From Ceratopteris richardii (Eukaryota > Streptophyta > Polypodiopsida > Polypodiales > Pteridaceae): a stretch of 64,000 nucleotides of DNA. Of this stretch, positions 21,017-31,243 are shown piece by piece; within the stretch, counting starts at the first letter, position 1, and the number at the start of each line of letters is the position of its first letter. The notes under the pieces are model-generated. The model did no database searches and was not told where the DNA came from. It saw nothing but the letters and a program-made list of their open reading frames with translations. A program made the position numbers and the translations under genes. Location of the stretch: the NCBI GenBank assembly GCA_020310875.1, contig CM035437.1, positions 45,008,556 to 45,072,555 on the forward strand. The letters are read 5' to 3'.

Positions 21017-21625
21017 TTGCATAACATGAAGGTCTATAATGAAGAAATTCCTCCTGTATGGACAGAGGAATCATTGGAGAAGGACTTAAGTACCTTGGGT
21101 AACGATATCTCTCTACACTCTCTTCTTTGCATGCAGGGTACAATAAATAACAAACTAGTTAAAATTCTACATGACGATGGTAGTTCACATGACTTCATTT
21201 CACATTTATTGGTACAAGAACTTAAATTACAAACATTTCCTTCTTTGTATAAAGTGAAAGCTGCATTTCAAGGTAGTCGTTATAATGTAACACGAGAAGT
21301 GCAAGATGTTACGATTAGCATAGGCCCTTATGTTGATTCACGAACATTTTTAATTGCACCTTTGCAATCTTATGATGTTATACTAGGTATGCCTTTTCGT
21401 CACCATTATAACCCACGTATTGACTACCATACTCATACCTTTAAGTTTGTTTTCAAAGGTCAAATCATTACTTTGTCTGCACGGCATGATTTCCAGCCAT
21501 TTCCATTGATTAGTCACACTCAAGTAAGCGTGCATTTAGGAAAGGATTCAACTCATGCATTGTTTTTGTCAATGTCATCAATGATTATACTCATACACTT
21601 CCAGATGCATATAAACCTTTCATGA
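21017..21625 (+). pseudogene. Element D aspartic protease
   Basis: Reading of 202 codons. ILHDDGSSHDFISHLLV has the retropepsin catalytic motif in the form D-D-G-S-S-H-x-F; the usual form is D-S/T-G-A/S. FLIAPLQSYDVILGMPF is the second hallmark (ILGMxFL). The usual linker to RT then goes out of frame near 21,600. Confidence 0.8.
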
Positions 21626-24105
21626 GTACTTATAAGGATTGTTTTATGTCTGAATATCCCTCTGAACTACCACCATCTCGAGGATCCTTTGACCATAGCA
21701 TAGACTTAGTTCCTGGTAGTTCTCCTCCTCATAAAGCACCTTATAGACATGGCCCACTACATCAAAAGGAAATAGAAAATCAAGTAAAAGACCTACTACA
21801 AAAATGACTTATAAGGCCTAGTTCTTCCCCATTTGGAGCACCAGTTCTCTTAGTAGAGAAGAAGAATAAAACTTATCGAATGTGCATTGATTATAGAGCC
21901 CTTAACAAGACAACGATCAAGAATAGATACCCTATTCCTCGAATAGATGATCTCTTAGATAAGTTACGAGGAGCTCGTGTCTTTAGTAAAATTGATTTTA
22001 AATCGGGTTACCATCAGATTCGTATGACACAAAGTGATATTTTTAAGACTGCATTTAGAACTCAAAATGGCCATTATGAATTTATGGTAATGCCCTTTGG
22101 ACTTACTAATGCCCCTGCTACATTTGCGCGAATGATGAACAATATTTTTCTTGATTACCAAGCTTTTGTTCTTGTATTCTTTGATGACATACTTGTTTAC
22201 AGTAAGAATGATAGTGAACATGAAAAGCATCTTGAAACAGTTTTTCATTTGTTACGAGAGAACACACTTTATGCTAATCCTGAAAAGAGTTATTTCTTTC
22301 AACGTAAGCTAGAATATTTAGGACATATTATTTCAAGTGAAGGTGTGCATGTGGATCCGAAAAAGATTAGAGTTATCATAGAATGGCCTACACCACAATC
22401 AGTCAATGATGTTCGTTCTTTTCTTGGGTTGGCTAGTTTCTATAGGAAGTTTGTTCGAAATTTTTCTTATTTAGCATTACCTCTTACCTTGTTGTTGAAA
22501 AAGAAAATAAAATTTGCATGGGGACTTACCCAACAACAGTCCTTTGACAAACTTAAACATGCACTTTCACATGCACCTGTTTTACAATTACCTGATTTTT
22601 CACAACCCTTTCATGTTGTTACTGATGCTAGCGGTTCAGGAATAGGTGCTGTTTTAATGCAAAACGACCATCCCATTGCATTTGAGAGTAGAAAGCTTAA
22701 GCCCTCAGAACAGAATTATAGTACGTATGATAAAGAACTGTTAGCAGTTGTGCATGCTTTGCGAATTTGGAAACACTATCTTATGGGCTCTGAAGTATTA
22801 ATCAAAACCGATCAACAGGCTATTAAGCATTTATTAAGTCAGCCCTTAATCTCTGATAGGCATCTTAAGTGGGCATCATTCATTCAAAATTTCCAACCCA
22901 TGATACAATATCAGCCAGGTAAAGCTAATGTCGTAGCTGATGCTCTTAGCCGTTTTCCTTTGAATTCCGTTGTTTTGAATAATATTTCTGCCATCCAAAT
23001 TCATTCTTTTCAAGAAATGGTTTCCACTTATGCATCTGATTTGTATTTTTCACGTGCATGGCATGACTTCAACAATGCTGCATCTTTATTTGATGAACAT
23101 TATACATTTCATAATGGTTTTCTCTATTTTCAACATAGATTGTGCATAACCCAAGATTTTAAAGATTTTGTCATTAAAGAAATGCATGAACCATCTTACA
23201 TGGGTCATAGAGGCATACAGAGCACTATTTCTGTTTGCAAAGATTTCTTCTTTTGGCCATACATGGAAAAAGACATTGCACATTATGTTTCTCAGTGCAT
23301 TGTATGTCAGCGTGTCAAACGTCATCATGGTAAACCATTTGGATTATTAATGCCACTTCCTATTCCAAATGAACCATGGGAACAAATCTCTATGGATTTT
23401 ATCACAGGTCTTCCTATCACTTCATCACATAATGATATGATTTGGACAATAGTTGATAGGTTTAGTAAATATGCATATTTCATTCCATGTAGAAAAACTT
23501 TGACTGCACCTCAAGCTGCAAAATTATTCATTAAATGCATTTTTCCACATCATGGATTTCCTAAAGTAATGTTATCTGATCGTGATGTTAGGTTTTGTAA
23601 TCATTTTTGGGTTGCCTTATTTCAACATTTTGGTTCTAAAATAGATTTTAGCTCTGCATTTCATCCTGAAAGTAATGGACAGAGTGAGGCTACAAATAGT
23701 ACTATTCTTGATTTATTGCGTTGTTATTCATTAGATAATCCTAATAACTGGGATGAAAAGTTGCCATTACTTCAATTTGCTTACAATAACACTTCACACA
23801 CCACTACTCGTCGTGCACCTTTTGAAATAGTTTTTGGTAAAAAGCTTCCCACTCCCATGTCCCTCACCCAAACCGACATTCCAATGGCTGATTCTATTGC
23901 TCAAGATCACGTTTCTATACTTCATGATGTTCACGAGCACATTAGGAAAAGTCAAGAGCGATATACACGTACTATCAATACTAAACGATTAGCCAAAGAA
24001 TTCAAGGAAAATGATTTTGTATGGTTGCGTATCATCTCAAAAATATTTTGCAGCATCCTAAAATTAAACTTGCACCACGCTATTATGGACCGTTTCGCAT
24101 TATAG
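21622..24105 (+). CDS. Element D reverse transcriptase, RNase H and integrase
   Basis: One stop (21,805-21,807) separates the RT N-terminus (21,622: [22 protein letters not shown]) from a 741-codon open reading that is otherwise intact to 24,105. RT motifs: [52 protein letters not shown] and catalytic [10 protein letters not shown]. RNase H starts at [16 protein letters not shown] with [12 protein letters not shown] and [12 protein letters not shown]. Integrase has its HHCC zinc site ([10 protein letters not shown] to CIVCQRVK), Asp in SMDFITGLP, Asp in LSDRDVRF and Glu in SNGQSEATN. Catalytic residues all appear present. The last codons are out of frame; the true C-terminus continues at 24,021. 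Confidence 0.92.
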
Positions 24106-24257
24106 AAAAAATTAATGATAATTCATTTCGATTAGATATTCCATCCCATTGGACCATTCATAATTCTTTTCATATTAGTTTACTTAAACCCTTTAAAGGA
24201 ACTTTACCACTTGCTCCACTTCTTGATGACCCTCCTTTGATTGAAGAACAATCTTAA
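24021..24257 (+). pseudogene. Element D integrase C-terminus
   Basis: In another frame from about 24,020: [19 protein letters not shown] and HNSFHISLLKPFKG, the GPF/Y module of chromovirus integrases. The preceding ORF overlaps, so a one-base indel lies near 24,010-24,030. A TAA at 24,255-24,257 precedes the chromodomain. Confidence 0.85.
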
Positions 24258-24440
24258 ATCTTAGTTCCTGAGAAAATCATTGATCATGATGTCACTACTA
24301 CACTCACAGGTACTCAATATCATCGCTATTTGGTTAAGTACAAAAATCACTCTATTGAATAATGTCAATGGATACATAAAACACAGTTAACACCTCATTA
24401 TGACCATTTAATTTCTGCATATCATACACAAACACATTAA
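24258..24440 (+). pseudogene. Element D chromodomain (decayed)
   Basis: Continuing in the same frame after the TAA: LVPEKIIDHDVT, HRYLVKYKNHSIE, a stop where the conserved Trp/Glu region begins (CQWIH), then LTPHYDHLI and a final stop near 24,440. This matches the chromodomain layout (E-I-L-D-x, YLVKWKG, TWE). Chromodomains steer chromovirus integration to modified histones. Two stops mean it would not be made as part of the polyprotein. Confidence 0.75.
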
Positions 24441-25065
24441 TGTACCAGCTCCATGAACATTTCCATGCATGTATTTTTACATGGCACATGCCTATTTTCT
24501 TTATTCAGTGATGAAACATGTGACTGGCCATCCATGTTTATTATTTTATCACCTGAGGTCAGTTGCTTGTTCAACTGAGGGGCATGTTATACCTTATGGA
24601 ATATGTTGAACAATGCATTGTTGGATTGAAATATGGAATAGCCAATGCATTGTTGGATTGAAATATGGAATAGCCAATGCATTGTTGGATTGTAACAGTA
24701 ACATGAATATGTTAGCCAATGCATTGTTGGATTGTAACAGTAACATGGAATATGTTGAACAATGTATTGTAATTGTTAGAGTGTTAAATTATTTTATCAA
24801 CTGAGGTCAATTGCTTGTCAACTGAGAGCATGTTGTATATTATTGAACAATGCATTGTTAAAGTATTATATTATTAATGTATTAATATGTTTTTTTGATG
24901 TTTTTGATATAGCAGCTGAAGGTTCGTGAGGAGCGTGCAAGGCGTGAAAGGGTGAATATCAATAATCGGAATTATTATTATTTAGCTTGTAAATAAATCC
25001 GCGTAGAAGGTTCTATTGTTAGAAAAGTAATGGTTAGAATAAGGGTCATTGAAGACCGCAGTTTC
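24441..25065 (+). repeat. 3' untranslated region of D with tandem repeats and internal PPT-like site
   Basis: GAGGGGCATGTTAT at about 24,576 looks like a gypsy polypurine tract followed by an LTR start, but the real 3' LTR begins 480 bp later. From 24,611 to about 24,775, units with CAATGCATTGTTGGATTG repeat four times (two of about 32 bp, two of about 50 bp). A diverged copy of the PPT-like block occurs near 24,797-24,834. No clear purine tract abuts the 3' LTR at 25,066. Confidence 0.7.
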
Positions 25066-25329
25066 TGTTATTGAAAGCAATGGCTTTCTGTAAAAGTTAT
25101 CAAATTTTAGTTTCACGCCTACTTTTCGAAGCCGCCCTCTTGTAACCACTCTTTTCGACGTAATCAAAATTCCTATAAATACATGCACTCTGTGGACTGT
25201 CGAAACAGAGTGCATGGGGGGAGATTGCACCCAATCTTGCGTTCGGTCTCGTCTCTTGTTGCCTCTATTTTCTGTGTGTTTTGCTACGTTCGTAATCTCT
25301 GTATGCGCGTGAGCAAGATCCTGACAACA
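25066..25329 (+). repeat. 3' LTR of element D
   Basis: 264 bp, same boundaries as 18,809-19,072, with the inverted repeat and TATA box conserved. Followed by TSD GCTTC. Confidence 0.95.
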
Positions 25330-25334
25330 GCTTC

Positions 25335-26171
25335 AAGGCTCTTTCACCTATATGAGCTAAGCTTTTGTGCCAAATCTCCAATTCTAATAAGGTGTGAGTA
25401 CCATAGTTGAAAAATGCAATGTTCCTAGTGCCTTTGAGCTCAAATGGAAATAGTCTACATGATTTTTCTCCTCTTGCTATCCTCTTGAATCCATGATGTG
25501 GATCCTCCAAAAATGCTCCATTCTTTGTGAATGTGACCTGCAATCCTTACTCAAAAATCTAGCCAACACTTATGAGATTTTTGGTTATGGTTGGAACATA
25601 CAATACTTTGATCAATATGTTCATATTACCATCTAAAGACTTTACATTTCATATCTTCTTTACCAGAAGCCTTCTGTCATCTCCTATTTGGACTTCATGT
25701 CTATTCCTTGGATCCTCCAAGTCTGAGAGTAGAGCTACATTCCCTTCTACATGATTTGAGCAACCAAAGTCTATATAGAATACATGTTCATCTACATTAC
25801 CTTGCTTCATAGTCCATTTCATCATAAGTAATGAGTCCCCTCGAGTCTGATCATTTGCATAGTTGTTGTAGTCTCTCCTTCCTCTATATCCTCCTTGATA
25901 ATTATTTTTGTTGTATGAGTTGTTGTTGTTGTAACCATTGTTATCATTGAATCTTCCTCTTGAGCTTCCATGGCTTCCTTTGTTGTAACCTCTTCCTCTT
26001 TGGTTTCTAAGGTTCCTGAAACAATTCTCAGTAATGTGGTTAGTTAAGCCACATATGACACATGGAGAGGAGCTTTGAGATCTCCCCCTACCTTGTCTTC
26101 CTCCTCTGCCTCTTCCTCTTGGGCCTCTACCTCTACCTGCAAAGTTTTCCTAAGAGGTACTACCTTCATCT
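25335..26171 (-). pseudogene. Element C protease and GAG-pre-integrase
   Basis: Minus strand: zinc knuckle CVICGLTNHITENCF near 26,066-26,022 with a Gly/Arg-rich region around it. Then the protease motif FYIDFGCSNHV near 25,775, where Ser of D-S-G is Phe. ILYVPT/KNLISVG-like residues follow with stops. An open reading from 25,543 has VTFTKNGAFLEDPHHGFK, LLELEIWHKSLAHIGERALK (His of the integrase zinc site). D interrupts it after ALK. Confidence 0.8.
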
Positions 26172-26897
26172 TCAGAACTTTTTACCTTTGCCTTTACCAT
26201 CCTTACTCTTGTTCTTATCTGTATATAAGGTAGAAGATTGATTACCTTTTGATTTGTCTCCATTCTTCATAAGTTTTGCCTCATGTGTGAACAATTGACC
26301 CATGAGGGTGTTGAAATCAAGAACCTGCATATCCATGTATAGTTCCATGGCTATGGTGAAAGCTTCCCATTTGTCATTTGCCTTTATTCCATTGATCACT
26401 TGCCTCACTATCTGTTCTTCATCAATGACTTCTCCAATGATCCCAAGTTGATCTGCTAGGTCCATCTTGGTGAAAAAATCAATCACACTTTGCTTGGGCA
26501 TCTTCTTGAATGTGGTGAACTCCATCCAAAGTTGATTCTTCCTAGCTTTGGTACTTGATGAGAAGAATGCTTTAAGATCATTCCAAGTCTCTTGTGAAGT
26601 TTTGCACCTCCTGATGTGTGGAAGTAAAAAATCAGAGATTGAGTTAAGAATGTATGACCTCGCGAGAACATCCTTTGAGCACCATGTGGTTAACCTCTAT
26701 TGTTCTTCTTGAGTTGGTTGTCCTTTGCTTCTGAGGATTGACATCATTTCATCTCTAGAAATGTAACCATAGAGGTTTTTGCCTTGAAGATATGCTTCCA
26801 TTATTAGTGACCAAGTTGAGTAATTGCCTCGATCCAATTTTTCTATGGATGAAGGAAATCCATCTCCCATGTTGATTTGTTGTTGCTTTGATACCAC
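26172..26897 (-). pseudogene. Element C gag
   Basis: Starts near 26,870 (MGDGFPSSIEKLDRGNYSTW), a copia Gag N-terminus with LDRGNYSTW and MEAYLQGKNLY. After frame changes near 26,690-26,530, it continues openly at 26,525-26,172 with EFTTFKKM, TKMDLADQLGIIGE, VINGIKANDKWEAFTIAM and a Lys-rich end. The zinc knuckle is in the following stretch near 26,050. Frameshifts make it a pseudogene. Confidence 0.82.
26883..26894 (-). other. Primer binding site of element C
   Basis: On the minus strand TGGTATCAAAGC, three bases inside the LTR end CTCCTCA. One base differs from the common TGGTATCAGAGC. Confidence 0.75.
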
Positions 26898-27903
26898 TAT
26901 GAGGAGATGGTTGATTATGCTCTAGAGATGAGCTAGCATTGCACAACACTTGCTTTACACCTGCCAAGTTGACTCCAAGGATGCTTTCCTTTGGCTTCAC
27001 AATAATGCATTTACAATCACTAGGTATTTTGGAAAATCATTCCCAAAAGGTTGTACCAAAACAGATAAATTGCATGTACTAGAAATGTGAAGAAACCTTC
27101 TATTTTAGGAATGCAAGTGCTCAATGTTTTGCTCAGAGCTCAGAGCTCAGATGAATTGACCAAATATCTTTTGCACACATCTAATTCAAGTATATAGCTA
27201 ACTAACAAAAGTTATTTCATGAATTTAGAGGCACTATACACTGAGCAATGAGTTTGAGAACTCAAGGCGGTCATGCCGACATTTTAGGAACAAGATGATG
27301 TGCAGACATAGTCGACTTCATCGGAGGTTGGTTGAACCCAAAATAATGCAATTTTGTAGGTATATTGTAAACACTTTGCTATAACTATACCAATTTGGTG
27401 CATCAAATGGTTGAGTATACATAGAGAAATCACTCCTGCAAAATCACTTAAATGATGAAGATATGATAGAGAAGAGTAGACTGAAATCATCTAGAAGAAT
27501 TGTATCAAATTATATATTCTAATGAACATATGATGCAAGGGAAGTGTAGTGGACTACTCATATATATGTTGATCTCAAGGTATCCTCAATGGTGTAGCTC
27601 AAAAGCTCTCAATAATGGCTCTCATGCCCCACGACTAAACCTCATCTATTTATACTCACCAAATGATTTTGAATTTTAAACTTTTCACACCTAAAAATGT
27701 TCCTACACTTTAGGGGTGATTTGAATTGATTCCCTCACCAAACAAGTCTTGGTTTGAGCTCCCTAACTTCACAAGATTCCTTATCCTTTTTGCTTTTACA
27801 CTTATCCAAGGTAAATACTTCTAGATTGACAAGGAGATGTTCATATATGATCCGCCATGTTATGTCCTCAGTTAATGAGTAGTCTTTGAGACAATATGTA
27901 CCT
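26898..27903 (-). repeat. 5' LTR of element C
   Basis: Partner of 15,063-16,109. Near its outer end it lacks about 23 bp present in the partner (left copy GCTAAGCACTTAGGCTTGCT) and then diverges. The exact outer border is uncertain by about 10 bases. Confidence 0.75.
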
Positions 27904-28223
27904 GGTAGGGTACATCCAGACAGAGTACACCTGTGGGCACTTGGAAGAAGCGCTTATCCATGGTGAGTGTGAAACTGACCTTGGATGAAGGTGCATGGGC
28001 ATTTGGGCACCCACGGAGGGTGGGATAGGTCCAAATTTGGTCCATGTGCTGGAGTTTGAGGTTGGTGGAAGCACTCATGCATGGAAAGTGGGTCCAAGAG
28101 AGTCAGAAGATCCATAAGTGAGCATTGAGGGCAATGCTCAATCTAAGGGGGAAGGAATGTCACATAATCCTAGTAGGAGATGGTTGAACCACGCCTTAAG
28201 AGAGAGGGTTAGCAAGTAATCCT
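27904..28223. other. Fragment of unknown origin between C and the tRNA-like segment
   Basis: No coding signal. TCTAAGGGGGAAGGAATG at about 28,135-28,158, followed by TGTCACATAATCC, looks like a plus-strand polypurine tract and LTR start, so this may be the 3' edge of another LTR element. I found no partner LTR in the window. Confidence 0.3.
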
Positions 28224-28298
28224 CAACCATGGCTTTTGGGGCAAATGGTTAGCCCATCATACTCCTAACTGCGAGGTTGTGAGTTCGATTCCCAACAT
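28224..28298 (+). other. tRNA-like (Pol III promoter-like) segment fused to element E
   Basis: TGGTTAGCCCAT (28,246-28,257) resembles an A box, and AGTTCGATTCC (28,282-28,292) is a B box with one mismatch, 24 bases later. The layout recalls a tRNA-derived SINE head. Its right end merges into element E at the shared word ACATAATGG. It lacks a full cloverleaf. Confidence 0.45.
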
Positions 28299-28902
28299 AA
28301 TGGTAGTGAACTTCAATGTGTTTGGTCTTGGCATGATAGACAGGATTAGCATCAAGATGCAATGAACTAATGTTGTCTCCAAATATGTGTGGAGTTGAAG
28401 TATTCAACCCTAAATCAGAGTATAGGCTCCTCATCCACGTAGCTTCTTGAGTAGCATTTGCAAGTCCTCTATATTCAGATTTAGTTGATGAGAAAGCAGT
28501 TATAGGTTGCTTCTTTGATTACCAAGAAATCAATTTGGTACCTACAAAAGTAAGATAGCCTGATGTGCTTCTCCGATCATCTTTGGAACCTATCCAATCT
28601 GCATCAGAAAATATTTTGACATCTAAATCAGAGGTATAAGGATATTACAATCCTTCATTAATTGTTCCCTTCAAATACTTTAAAATTCTTTTAGCTGCTT
28701 CCATGTGAGGTTTCCTTGGAGCGCGCATAAATTGACTTAGCACACTAACTCCATAGCATATATCCACTCTAGTCAAAGTTGCATAGTTCAAGCTTCCAAC
28801 TAAGCTTTGGTAACTAGTCACATCTTCAATTAGCTCACCTTCATGAGCACTTAGCATATGATTTAACCCCATTGGTGTACTTGCAGCCTTTGTATTTTCC
28901 AT
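28299..28902 (-). pseudogene. Element E: RNase H and RT connection (relative of C)
   Basis: Near copy of element C 16,296-16,880. Minus-strand motifs: SAHEGELIEDVTSYQSLV, GSLNYATLTRVDICYG, AAKRILKYLKGTINEGL, then decayed RNase H to SSLHLDANPVYHAKTKH. The last 150 bp of the gene, polypurine tract and LTR seen in C are absent; the left edge is truncated. Confidence 0.85.
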
Positions 28903-29704
28903 CTTGAATTTGGAGAGTATATCTCCAATGTACTTTTTCTAAGTTAGGAACATACCTCGCTCTGTATACCACTTCCAAACGTAGGAAATAAGTGAGTAGG
29001 TCAAGATCACTAATCTTGAACTCTTCTTTCATTTGAGCTTTGATCCTCTTGATTCAATTTGCATCATTACCTCTGATGGTTATATCATCCACATATACAT
29101 AAAGATATATGACCTTTGAGTGGTTCCTTATTATGAAGCGGGAAGGATCTACCTTGCTCACCATGAATCCTTTATCCTGCAAATAAGTGAACAATCTATG
29201 ATTCCAAGTTCTAGGATCTTGCTTCAAGCCATATAAGGCTTTCCTTAACATGTATACAAGTTCTGGATATGATTTATCTTCAAATCCAGGAGGTTGAGGC
29301 ATGTATATCTCCTTTGAAAACCAATCATTAAGAAAAGAATTTTTGACATCCATTTGATAGATATTCCAATTCTTAGAAGATGCTACAATCATGAGTACTC
29401 TAATTATAGACATCTTTGCAACAAGTGAGAATGTCTCTTCATAATCTGAACCTTGGGTTTGAGCAAACCCTTTGGCCACAAGCCTTGATTTTTACCTATT
29501 AATTGAGCCATCACAATTCTTTTTTACCTTGTAAATCCACCTTGAAGCAATGAGCTTCAGAGATGGTTTCTTGGGAGCCAATTCCCAAGTCTGATTTTCT
29601 TGAAGAGCTTCAATTTCTTCTTCCATGGCATCTCTCCATTCTCGTTTCTTCTTGGCCTCTTCATATGTTGATGGTTCTTCAGAGTTTGTCCTTGAGCAAT
29701 GCAA
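28841..29704 (-). pseudogene. Element E: reverse transcriptase
   Basis: Close relative of element C RT. Reading 29,704-29,492 has ENQTWELAPKKPSLKLIASR and IYKVKKNCDGSI. After a stop, 29,479-29,054 has AKGFAQTQGSDYEETF, MDVKNSFLNDW, ALYGLKQDPRTWNHRL and the catalytic LYVYVDDITI (YVDD). Stops and frameshifts are present. Confidence 0.85.
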
Positions 29705-31037
29705 ATTGAATGCTTAGTGACCAAGGATGTGTCATAACCATACCTTTCTGGCTTCCTTTTCTTTTTAGTAGATCTTCTTATGGTTTGTTGATATGACTCT
29801 ACCACATCTCTCAACTCCTACACTTTAGCTTGCCTTTGGAGTTCCAAGAATTGATTTCTCTTCTTGGTGTCTTTTGATCATCATCAAAATCATTGATTCT
29901 TCATGTGTATGCTCATTCATCTTTGATAGTGTTGGAAAATCTTCCTCTAGGTCATAGGGAAGTTTGATTTTCTTGCAATCATCTTCAAACCAAGATTTGT
30001 TTTCATAAAAAACAACATCTCTACTAAAAAAGAACCTTTTTTATTTGGATTATATAATCTATGGACTTTTTTATTAAGATCATAACTAATGAATAACACT
30101 TCTCTGCCTTTGGATCCAATTTGCCTCTGATTTGTGAAGGTATGTGTGCATATGCTATGCACCCAAAGATATTGCAATGGTCAAGGCTAGGTTTTTTTCC
30201 ATTCCATCCTTCATAAGGTGTCATCCCATCCAATGCTTTTGATGGAACTCTATTGATGAGATAGGTTGTTGTAGATACAGCCTCTACACATAGGTAATTG
30301 GGCAATTTCTTCTCATTTAGCATTAACTTTGCAACCTCCACTATGGTTATATTCCTCCTTTTTGCCACTCCATTTTGCACTAATGTATACCTAGTTGTAA
30401 TCTCTCTTTTGATTTGTCTCTCTTGGAGATAAGCATCAAATTCATGGGAGAAATATTCTCCCCCTCCATGTCACCTTAGCTTCTTCAAAGTCTTTAATTT
30501 TTTATTTTCAACAAGTGCTAGATATTCCTTGAAACAAGAGAACAATTCATCTTTATGCTTCATAAAGATAAAATTGTCCATCTACTACCATCATCAATGA
30601 AAGACACATAATACCTGGATCTAGAGATTGAAGGCTCCTAGCTTGGGCCCCATACATATGTATGGACTAGCTCCAATAGGTCTCCATGAATATATCCCTT
30701 CTTTGTGAATGGTTGTATGTGAGACTTGCCAAATTGACGAGCACTGCATTTGTAAATCATGTGTTTCTTGAAGATATTTGGTAATCCAATCACACTTTGA
30801 TCCCTATTGATTTGCTTCAAGGCTCTTTCACCTATATGAGCTAAGCTTTTGTGCCAAATCTCCAATTCTAATAAGGTTTGAATACCATAGTTGAAAAATA
30901 CAATGTTCCTAGTATCTTTGAGCTCAAAAGGAACTAGTCTGCGTGATTTTTCTCCTCTTGCTATCCTCTTGAATCCTTGATGTGGATCCTCTACAAATGC
31001 TCCATTCTTTGTGAATGTGGCCTGCAATCCTTACTCA
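29705..31037 (-). pseudogene. Element E: integrase and GAG-pre-integrase
   Basis: Same order as element C but without the gypsy insertion. VTFTKNG-like, ELEIWHKSLAHIGERALKQIN, KCSARQFGKSHIQPF, then NGVAKRRNITIVEVAKLML (the catalytic Glu appears as Lys in VAKRR), LDGMTPYEGWNGKKPSLDHC and frame-shifted IGYDLNKKVHRLYN. Similarity to C ends at about 31,037, before protease and gag, so only pol survives. Confidence 0.85.
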
Positions 31038-31243
31038 TAGGTTATGAATTAATGATGTCATCGATGACATCATCAATTCAAAACATGAGCAACTTCATTA
31101 CCTTCTTCATCCAACTCCACCAATGTTGGTTTGCCTTTGTTGAGTGATTGTGCTTCATAGCTTTATGAAGATCTCCCCCTCCATGCTGAAGTCATGCTTG
31201 AACTATCTTCATTGATGGAACCCCTTGGGCCGCTTAGCTCTAG
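31038..31243. other. Unassigned spacer with palindrome
   Basis: 206 bp between E and repeat module R1. Its main feature is the palindrome at 31,052-31,073. No coding or element signal seen. Confidence 0.4.
31052..31073. repeat. Perfect 22-nt palindrome
   Basis: ATGATGTCATCGATGACATC followed by AT is its own reverse complement. With mismatches the symmetry reaches the flanking GAATT and AATTC. It holds two TGATGTCA/TGACATCA half-sites reminiscent of bZIP-type motifs. Confidence 0.85.

Larger units (their letters stand above)
18809..25329 (+). mobile_element. LTR retrotransposon D, Ty3/gypsy chromovirus
   Basis: 6,521-bp plus-strand element with two 264-bp LTRs (about eight differences, roughly 97% identical) and a perfect TSD. 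Order: PBS, long pyrimidine-rich leader, gag with CCHC knuckle, protease, RT, RNase H, integrase and a decayed chromodomain. Gypsy order (integrase after RNase H) and the chromodomain place it in the chromoviruses. A few stops and frameshifts remain. It is young compared with its host, element C. Confidence 0.95.
15063..27903 (-). mobile_element. LTR retrotransposon C, Ty1/copia, with nested element D
   Basis: Minus-strand copia element with LTRs of about 1.0 kb at both ends. A PBS-like TGGTATCAAAGC follows the right LTR and a polypurine tract precedes the left one. Gag, protease and part of GAG-pre-integrase lie at 26,897-25,335; integrase, RT and RNase H at 18,803-16,144. The gypsy element D separates the two halves. 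No matching TSD is visible, and the outer end of the right LTR differs from the left, so the right border is probably rearranged. Confidence 0.88.

Noticed and set aside
24586-24600. TGTTATACC as the true start of the 3' LTR of D
   Set aside because: The 264-bp repeats at 18,809 and 25,066 are flanked by a perfect TSD, which fixes the real LTRs.
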